Source of the DNA: an uncultured Eubacteriales bacterium
GTDB lineage: Bacteria > Bacillota > Clostridia > Peptostreptococcales > Anaerovoracaceae
Assembly: GCA_902790905.1 (NCBI GenBank)
Contig: CADATO010000011.1
Location: 1-63,163 of the forward strand
DNA length: 63,163 nt
Direction of reading: 5' to 3'
The position numbers and the translations under genes are program-made. The notes beneath the pieces were generated by a model that made no database searches, was not told the DNA's origin, and saw only the letters and a program-made list of their open reading frames with translations. Numbering within the stretch: position 1 is the stretch's first letter; every line of letters begins with the position of its first letter. Of this stretch, positions 57,497 through 63,163 are shown in pieces.

Positions 57497-59176
57497 ATGG
57501 ATAAGATGAAAGAAAGTCCGCAGAGTTCTGCGGGAGGGATGGCACGGGGCACGCGGCACATCCTCGAAAACAAAATGTACCTTTACCTGACCGAGTTCTT
57601 CGCGGGCATGGCCGTGATGGCGGTCGAACTGGGGGCGAACCGCCTGCTGGCGCCGTACTTCAGTTCCTCGCAGATCGTCTGGACCTTCATCATCGGCACC
57701 ATCATGATCGCGATGGCGCTCGGCAATATCTACGGCGGACGCAAGGCGGATAAGGACCCCGACCCCGACAAGCTGTACGTGCGCATCCTCATCGCAGCGG
57801 TGTGGATCGCGGTGATCGCGGTGGTGGGCAAGTACATCATCCTCGGCATCGCGGCGGTGCTGGTCTTCTCGGTCAGCCATAACTTCCTGATCATCGCCGG
57901 GTTTGCGGCCTGCATGGTGCTGTTCGTCTTCCCGTGCTTCCTGCTCGGGACCGTCACGCCGTCACTGGTCAAATACACCACCGACAGCCTCGACGACAAC
58001 GGCAAGGTCGTCGGCACGCTCGGCGCCTGCAACACGATTGGCAGCATCCTCGGCACCTTCCTGCCGACCTTTGTGACGATCCCCGCGGTGGGCACGACGA
58101 TCTCGTTCCTGCTGTTCTCGGGCGTGCTGCTGCTCCTGGCGCTCGTGTATTTCGTCAGTATACGCGGACGCAAAAAGACGGCGATCGCCGGGGCAGCGAT
58201 GTTCCTGGTCTGCTGCCTGTTCGGCGGGCAGGGGAGCTTCGCGTTCTGGGAGACCGATGTCGTCTACGAGGGAGAGTCCACCTACAACTATCTGCAGGTT
58301 AAGGAATCGCCCCGTTCGGTCATCCTGTCGACCAACGTGCTCTTCGGTGTGCAGTCCATCCTGCGCAAGGACCGCGATCTGACCGGCATGTACTACGACT
58401 ACGCGATGGCGGCGCCGTATCTGGCGGGGTACTATGAAGAGGAAACGGACGACCCGTTTGAAATTCTGATCCTGGGGAACGGCTCCGGGACATATGCGTC
58501 GCAGTGCCTGAAATACTTCGGCCATGCGGACAGCAGCCAGCGGCCCGTGCATATAGAGGGTGTCGAGATCGATCAGAAGATCACCGATCTGGCGGAAGAG
58601 TACTTTGAAATGCCGGAGGAGATCGACGTCTATACCTACGACGGCCGCGCGTATCTCAATGCGGTCGACAAGGACTACGATGTCATCATGGTCGACGCGT
58701 ACCAGGACATCACCATCCCGTTCCAGATGTCGTCGGTCGAGTTCTTTACGATGGTGCACGACCATCTGAAGGATGGCGGCGTCATGGTCGTCAACATGAA
58801 CATGCGCAGCGACAAGGCGGGCAGCATCAACGAGTATCTGTCCGACACCATCGCCAGCGTTTTTGATGAAGTGATGACGGTCGATGTGCAGGGCGGCACC
58901 AATCGCGAACTGTTCGCGACGGACCGCCGGGACTGCCGGGAAACGCTGCGCACCAATATCGAGGCGGAGCAGAACGTCGACCTGAAGGCGATGATGTGGG
59001 ATGTTGAAGGAGGGCTCACCGCCTACGAAGGCGGGGATCTCATCCTGACCGATGACAAGGCGCCAGTGGAGCTGCTCGGCATGAGCGTCATCGACGACCT
59101 CATTGGCGAAGAAACGGATTATTACCGCTCTGTGTATGAGGAGGGCGGGATCACCGCACTGCTCGAACTGCTGTAG
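57497..59176 (+). CDS. membrane-fused spermidine-synthase-like protein
   Basis: 559 residues. The N-terminal half has about seven membrane helices (EFFAGMAVMAVELGANRLLAPYFSSSQIVWTFIIGTIMIAMALGNIYGGRKA), and the C-terminal half has a SpeE-like methyltransferase-fold domain (LGNGSGTYASQCLKYFG...GVEIDQKITDLAEEYF...TYDGRAYLNAVDKDYDVIMVDAYQD). Such fusions exist in many bacteria with unknown substrates; polyamine synthesis is not proven. No speD or other polyamine gene is near. Confidence 0.85.
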   Translation: MDKMKESPQSSAGGMARGTRHILENKMYLYLTEFFAGMAVMAVELGANRLLAPYFSSSQIVWTFIIGTIMIAMALGNIYGGRKADKDPDPDKLYVRILIAAVWIAVIAVVGKYIILGIAAVLVFSVSHNFLIIAGFAACMVLFVFPCFLLGTVTPSLVKYTTDSLDDNGKVVGTLGACNTIGSILGTFLPTFVTIPAVGTTISFLLFSGVLLLLALVYFVSIRGRKKTAIAGAAMFLVCCLFGGQGSFAFWETDVVYEGESTYNYLQVKESPRSVILSTNVLFGVQSILRKDRDLTGMYYDYAMAAPYLAGYYEEETDDPFEILILGNGSGTYASQCLKYFGHADSSQRPVHIEGVEIDQKITDLAEEYFEMPEEIDVYTYDGRAYLNAVDKDYDVIMVDAYQDITIPFQMSSVEFFTMVHDHLKDGGVMVVNMNMRSDKAGSINEYLSDTIASVFDEVMTVDVQGGTNRELFATDRRDCRETLRTNIEAEQNVDLKAMMWDVEGGLTAYEGGDLILTDDKAPVELLGMSVIDDLIGEETDYYRSVYEEGGITALLELL

Positions 59177-59212
59177 CAGGGCGATCACTGTACGAACGAA
59201 AGGATTGGCTGC

Positions 59213-60259
59213 ATGCTCCTGTGTGTATGCCTTGTCCTGCTGGTCATCTTCTGGCGTTCCAGACCGGCCGCGCGGGAACAGGGATGTTTTACCGACTATA
59301 TGGATCCGGCCTATACCACAGCCATCAAGGGTGTGTTTATTTTGCTGATCATTCTGACCCACGGGGAGCAGTATCTCGCACTGTCCGACAGCCTGCCGGA
59401 CAAAATCTACAGCATCATCCGCCTGGGGCTTGGGCAATCCGTTGTGACGGCCTTTTTCTTCTACAGCGGCTACGGCATGACGGTCTCGCTCCGGCGCAAA
59501 GGGGAGGCGTATCTGTCGGCCTTCCCGCGGATGCGCATCCTCAAGACGCTGCTGCACTTTGACATTGCCGTGCTGCTCTATCTGATCGCCGCACTGGCGA
59601 TGCAGTGGCCCCTGACAAGCGGCGAGATCATCTGGTCCTTCATCGGATGGGAGAGCCTTGGCAACAGTTCCTGGTTCATCTTTGACATCCTGGTCGCCTA
59701 CGTGATGTTCTACGCGTGTTTCCGCCTCTGCAGGGACCTGCACAAAAGCGCGGTCCTCTTCACGGCACTGTCCATTGTTTTCGTCGTGCTGATGGTGCTG
59801 TTCCAGGAGAGCCGCTACTACAACACCTTCCTGTCCGTGAGCATGGGCATCTGGTTCTGCCTGTACCAGGAGAAGATCGAGCGGGGCCTGCACAGCCGCG
59901 GCAAAGTACTGGCGCTGTTCGCCGTGCTGGCGGCTGCCTATGTGGCCGGCGGCGTACTGCTGATGCCGTTTTATGATACCTATGAGTATCTCTACATACC
60001 GCTCCCGCTGATTTTCATGACGGCGCTGTTGCTCCTGACGATGGTCTGGCGGTTTGACAACCCGGTGCTGCGGTATTTCGGGGAGCATCTGTTCTCGGTG
60101 TTCATCCTCATGCGCCTGCCGATGGAGCTGCTGGAGTTCGCAGGAGTAACGAATGTCTACGTGTTCATGGCGCTGTCGCTGCTCTGTACGGTCGCGCTGG
60201 CGCATGTCTTTGACCTGTTCCTGCAGAAGCTGGACCAGGTGCTGTTCAGGCCGCGGTGA
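59213..60259 (+). CDS. OafA/YrhL-type membrane acyltransferase
   Basis: 348 residues, about ten membrane helices. The first cytoplasmic-side motif TTAIKGVFILLIILTHGEQYL carries the catalytic His of Acyl_transf_3 proteins, followed by GQSVVTAFFFYSGYGM. It would transfer an acyl group to a surface sugar or lipid. The target is unknown. Confidence 0.85.
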   Translation: MLLCVCLVLLVIFWRSRPAAREQGCFTDYMDPAYTTAIKGVFILLIILTHGEQYLALSDSLPDKIYSIIRLGLGQSVVTAFFFYSGYGMTVSLRRKGEAYLSAFPRMRILKTLLHFDIAVLLYLIAALAMQWPLTSGEIIWSFIGWESLGNSSWFIFDILVAYVMFYACFRLCRDLHKSAVLFTALSIVFVVLMVLFQESRYYNTFLSVSMGIWFCLYQEKIERGLHSRGKVLALFAVLAAAYVAGGVLLMPFYDTYEYLYIPLPLIFMTALLLLTMVWRFDNPVLRYFGEHLFSVFILMRLPMELLEFAGVTNVYVFMALSLLCTVALAHVFDLFLQKLDQVLFRPR

Positions 60260-60307
60260 TCCCCATCGAGGAATCGCCCAGCTCGCAACCCTACGTATAT
60301 GAAAACA

Positions 60308-60340
60308 GCCCCGGGGAGTGCCCGGGGCGTTGTGTTTTTT
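60308..60340. terminator. terminator between acyltransferase and coaBC
   Basis: GCCCCGGG-AGTG-type loop-CCCGGGGC and a T-rich end (60335-60340). The octamer GGAATCGC (60270) lies just upstream. Confidence 0.88.
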
Positions 60341-60372
60341 GGAAACGAATTTACAGATGTTCCGGCGCGCTT

Positions 60373-61581
60373 TTATTTCTGCGCGCGTCTTGCCATGATC
60401 TCGTCGAGGATGACGTCCGCCGTCTGTTCTTTTGTGAGACGCGGATAGGACTTTTCGCCGTCTTTGGTGATCATGGTGATGATGTTGGTGTCGCCGGCAA
60501 AGCCTGCTCCCTCCGTCCGGAGGCTGTTGGCGCAGATCATGTCGACGTTCTTTTTGGTCAGCTTTTTGCGGGAGTTCTCGATGACGTTCTCGGTCTCCAT
60601 CGCAAAGCCGCAGAGGAACAGTCCCTCGTGGCGGTGTTCGCCGAGCCACTTCAGGATATCCTGGGTGCGTTCCAGCTTGATGACCGTGTCGTCTTCGCCG
60701 TCCTTTTTCTTGATCTTCTCGGTGGCGACGGTGGTCGGCCGGTAATCCGCCACAGCTGCAGCCTTGATGATGATGTCCATGTCATCCGCGCGGGAGCTGA
60801 CTGCCTCGAACATCTCCTGGGCGCTGAGGATCCTGACGGTCTCCACGAACGGCTCTTCCGGCAGCGCCACCCGGCCGGAGACCAGCGTGACGTTCGCGCC
60901 GCGCCGTGCTGCCATGCGGGCGAGGGCATAGCCCATCTTGCCGCTGCTGTGGTTGGTGATGTAGCGGACCGGATCGATGGCTTCCTGTGTCGGACCTGCC
61001 GTGACGAGCACATTGAGACCGGCCATATCCTTTTCTTTGGCGATGACCTGTTCGGCGCAGCGGATCAGCACGTCCGGCTCCGGCATCTTGCCTTTGCCGA
61101 CATCCCCGCAAGCGAGCAGTCCTTCCGCCGGGTCGACGACGAGCCAGCCGCGGTCCTTCAGGATCTGCAGGTTGACCTGCGTGGCGATGTTCTCGTACAT
61201 GGCGGTGTTCATGGCCGGCGCGATGATCTTCGGGCAGGTGCATGCGAGCACGGTGGTCGTGAGCATGTCGTCCGCGATGCCGTTGGCGAGCTTGGCGATG
61301 ACATTGGCGGTTGCCGGGGCGATCAGCACCAGATCCGCCACCTTGGCCAGCGAGATGTGCTGGGTCTTGAACTCGAAGTTGCGGTCGAACGTGTCGACGC
61401 AGACGCGGTTTTCCGTCAGCGTCTCAAAGGTCAGCGGGGTGATGAACTCGCACGCGTTCTTGGTCATGACGACATGAACGTTGTAGTCTTTCTTCTTCAG
61501 CCCGCTGGCAACGTATGCCGCTTTATAGGCGGCGATCCCGCCGGTGACACCCAGCAGGATGGTTTTTTTATTGTTTTCCAT
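60373..61581 (-). CDS. coaBC: phosphopantothenoylcysteine decarboxylase / synthetase
   Basis: 402 residues. N-terminal CoaC flavodecarboxylase (ILLGVTGGIAAYKAAYVASGLKK, PAMNTAMYEN) and C-terminal CoaB synthetase (VLVTAGPTQEAIDPVRYITNHSSGKMGYALA, IKAAAVADYRP). Two steps of coenzyme A synthesis. No other coa genes nearby. Confidence 0.97.
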   Translation of the reverse strand: MENNKKTILLGVTGGIAAYKAAYVASGLKKKDYNVHVVMTKNACEFITPLTFETLTENRVCVDTFDRNFEFKTQHISLAKVADLVLIAPATANVIAKLANGIADDMLTTTVLACTCPKIIAPAMNTAMYENIATQVNLQILKDRGWLVVDPAEGLLACGDVGKGKMPEPDVLIRCAEQVIAKEKDMAGLNVLVTAGPTQEAIDPVRYITNHSSGKMGYALARMAARRGANVTLVSGRVALPEEPFVETVRILSAQEMFEAVSSRADDMDIIIKAAAVADYRPTTVATEKIKKKDGEDDTVIKLERTQDILKWLGEHRHEGLFLCGFAMETENVIENSRKKLTKKNVDMICANSLRTEGAGFAGDTNIITMITKDGEKSYPRLTKEQTADVILDEIMARRAQK

Positions 61582-61769
61582 AGTTAAGATTCTGCAGGAT
61601 CAGGGTGAGCACCTTCTCCCGTGCAGAGCGGCGGGAAGGGCGATTCCTGTAAAACAGCACGGTCTGCGTACTGTCAGAAAAAGTATACTCCAGCATGTGT
61701 ACGAATTCAAGAAACCCGTTTGACGGCAGACGCAAATCGGTGCATTATCAAAGTACAGGGAGGTGCGCC

Positions 61770-62318
61770 ATGATGTATCGCACAGAACGGCTGGAGGCTT
61801 CGACCGACATCGCGTCCTATATCGACGGATACGTGGATGTAGAGCGGTTTCTGGCCTGCTGCAGAGAATGCCCCAACTACGGGCAGCTTTGGTCCTGTCC
61901 GCCGTATGACTTCGACCCGCTCGATATCTGGCGGGCGTTTGATACACTGACGGTCCTTGCATACCGCGTGACGTGGAGCCGCGCGTACACCGAAGGGGAG
62001 ATGGATATGGTTCACGACCGGATCAAGCAGAAGATCGCGGATGAACTCTATGTCATGGAATCGCACTCACCCGGCAGCCTGTCGCTTTCCGCGGGCAGCT
62101 GCCAGCTCTGCGAAGGCTGCACACGGCCATGCGGTCAGCCTTGCAGATATCCGAACCAGCTCCGGTACTCCATCGAGTCACTGGGCGGCAATGTGGGCAA
62201 GACGCTCACCGACCTGTGCGGGGTCCGGCTGGAATGGATCGAAGAGGGGAAACTGCCGACGCACATGGTGCTGGCCGGCGGGCTCCTGAAGAAAGAGGTA
62301 ATTAAAGGAGGAAACTGA
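61770..62318 (+). CDS. DUF2284 metal-binding protein
   Basis: 182 residues from ATG 61770. Cys motifs [21 protein letters not shown] and [20 protein letters not shown], as in DUF2284 proteins that probably bind an iron-sulfur cluster. RBS AGGGAGGTG. It ends two bases before the flavin reductase-rubredoxin gene, so the two may function together. Confidence 0.88.
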   Translation: MMYRTERLEASTDIASYIDGYVDVERFLACCRECPNYGQLWSCPPYDFDPLDIWRAFDTLTVLAYRVTWSRAYTEGEMDMVHDRIKQKIADELYVMESHSPGSLSLSAGSCQLCEGCTRPCGQPCRYPNQLRYSIESLGGNVGKTLTDLCGVRLEWIEEGKLPTHMVLAGGLLKKEVIKGGN

Positions 62319-62319
62319 T

Positions 62320-62982
62320 ATGGACACAAAAGCAATGTACAAACTGTCTTACGGGCTGTTCGTCGTGACGACCGTGCATGACGGCAAGTTCAACGGCTGC
62401 ATCTCCAATACGGCCATCCAGGTCGCCAACGACCCGACCAGGCTGGGGATCGCCATCAACAAGGCCAACCTGACGCACGACCTCGTCAAGGCAGCTGGCA
62501 AGTTCAACGTCTCCATCATCAGCGAAGAAGCGGATTTTGAACTCTTCAAGCACTTCGGCATGCAGTCCGGCCGCGACGTGGACAAGTTCCTCGGCTACAA
62601 GGACTGCGCCGGCGCAGCGAACGGCATCCCGTACATCACGAAGGGCATCAACGCCGTCATGTGCTGCACGGTCACGGAGATGTTCGATCTCGGTTCGCAC
62701 ACGTTCTTCGTCGCGACGATCGACGACATGAAGGTGCTCAGCGATGCGGACAGCGCAACGTATGCGTACTACCAGAGCAGCATCAAGCCGCAGCCCGGCA
62801 AACCGGCGGATCCGGCGGACGGTGCGGTCTGGCGCTGCAAGATCTGCGGGTATGAATACAAGGAAAAGGACGGCGATCCGGCGAACGGCATCGCACCGGG
62901 CACAAAGTTCGAAGACCTGCCGGAAGACTGGGTCTGCCCGCTGTGCAAGCACCCGAAGAGCGACTTTGAGAAAGTGCAGTAG
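62320..62982 (+). CDS. flavin reductase-rubredoxin fusion (Hrb-like)
   Basis: 220 residues. The N-terminal flavin-reductase domain ([32 protein letters not shown]) is followed by a C-terminal rubredoxin ([40 protein letters not shown]) with four iron-binding Cys. In anaerobes such fusions pass electrons to oxygen- or NO-reducing flavoproteins. RBS AAAGGAGG. Confidence 0.95.
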   Translation: MDTKAMYKLSYGLFVVTTVHDGKFNGCISNTAIQVANDPTRLGIAINKANLTHDLVKAAGKFNVSIISEEADFELFKHFGMQSGRDVDKFLGYKDCAGAANGIPYITKGINAVMCCTVTEMFDLGSHTFFVATIDDMKVLSDADSATYAYYQSSIKPQPGKPADPADGAVWRCKICGYEYKEKDGDPANGIAPGTKFEDLPEDWVCPLCKHPKSDFEKVQ

Positions 62983-62999
62983 GCGGCAGACCGCCGGAA

Positions 63000-63026
63000 G
63001 CGATTCCGTAAGGACAACGCGATTCC
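63000..63026 (+). repeat. tandem GCGATTCC octamers after the rubredoxin gene
   Basis: GCGATTCC at 63000-63007 and 63019-63026, both followed by (C/G)TTAAGG-like or GTAAGG DNA. Confidence 0.85.
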
Positions 63027-63065
63027 TTAAGGACAAGAAAAAAGGACCCGCAGCAAATGCTGCAT

Positions 63066-63163
63066 GAACCTGTCAACAAAAGGTAGACACCAATAAAAAG
63101 CATCAGAAGCCCTGTTCCAGTTTGAACTGGACGGGGCTTTTGTATTGCAATGCAGCTGCTGGC
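63066..63163. mobile_element. possible insertion-sequence end at the window edge
   Basis: An imperfect inverted pair TGTC...GACA and, further on, a hairpin built on CCAGT-TTGA-ACTGG with AGCCC/GGGCT outer pairs and a T run. The edge of the window stops the assessment; no transposase can be seen. Confidence 0.3.

Noticed and set aside
57962..60649. Open frame of 895 codons on the minus strand
   Set aside because: Antisense to the spermidine-synthase-like and acyltransferase genes and overlapping coaBC; shadow frame.

Overview
This looks like chromosome of an anaerobic Firmicute of class Clostridia, GC-rich for that group. The evidence is a thiolase, a high-molecular-weight rubredoxin-type flavin reductase, an F-type ATP synthase whose c subunit carries a sodium-site signature, an ECF transporter subunit beside a MocR regulator, PxpABC 5-oxoprolinase, a DUF6017-type replication gene, and promoters with a TTGaca / 17 bp / TATAAT layout. 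I cannot name the species.

Layout. (1) 1-4,965, core: DUF975 zinc-ribbon membrane protein, Ca2+/H+ exchanger, DUF885 metallopeptidase-like protein, PrsW-like membrane protease. (2) 4,966-20,843, accessory region at the 3' end of a tRNA-Lys(CTT) gene. Four co-oriented copies of the tRNA 3' end (6127, 13373, 13724 and the gene itself at 20844) divide it. Outside the first copy lies a Fic protein. Segment A (6,151-13,372) carries an orphan biotinyl protein, pxpB, pxpC, pxpA, an APC permease and a PucR regulator, but no integrase. Segment B (13,395-13,723) is about 330 bp of GC-rich structured DNA. Segment C (13,748-20,843) is an integrative element with a pair of nuclease-like zinc-ribbon genes, a candidate structured RNA of about 370 nt, a DUF6017 replication gene, a small Cys-rich protein and a tyrosine integrase next to the tRNA. 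(3) 20,920-30,963: acidic Ala/Glu/Pro-rich membrane proteins, UPF0182, glutamine synthetase, SerRS, an orphan prepilin peptidase. (4) 30,969-45,570: EcsC, MocR-like regulator facing an ECF transporter S subunit, sirtuin, SurE, thiolase, two-component system, D-cysteine desulfhydrase family enzyme, GlnRS, YhbY, TruA, dCMP deaminase, MATE exporter. (5) 45,744-53,691: complete ATP synthase operon plus a lipoprotein. (6) 53,746-63,163: Ldh2-type dehydrogenase, C_GCAxxG_C_C protein, dihydroorotase, spermidine-synthase-like membrane protein, acyltransferase, CoaBC, DUF2284 protein, flavin reductase-rubredoxin, and possibly the edge of an insertion sequence.

Three signals stand out. First, the tRNA-Lys att array: each copy except the one at 13373 has its own terminator hairpin, and tandem TACCC- or GACCT-type repeats lie near the copies. 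It would explain how a metabolic cassette without an integrase came to sit beside an integrase-bearing element. Second, the octamer GGAATCGC / GCGATTCC occurs about 28 times by my count, against roughly 2 expected. It is frequent between genes, shows no strand bias, and is absent from the accessory region (none between 3,953 and 21,119). Third, segment C holds a candidate structured RNA ending in a long terminator hairpin just before rep, divergent from an unusual two-gene nuclease module.
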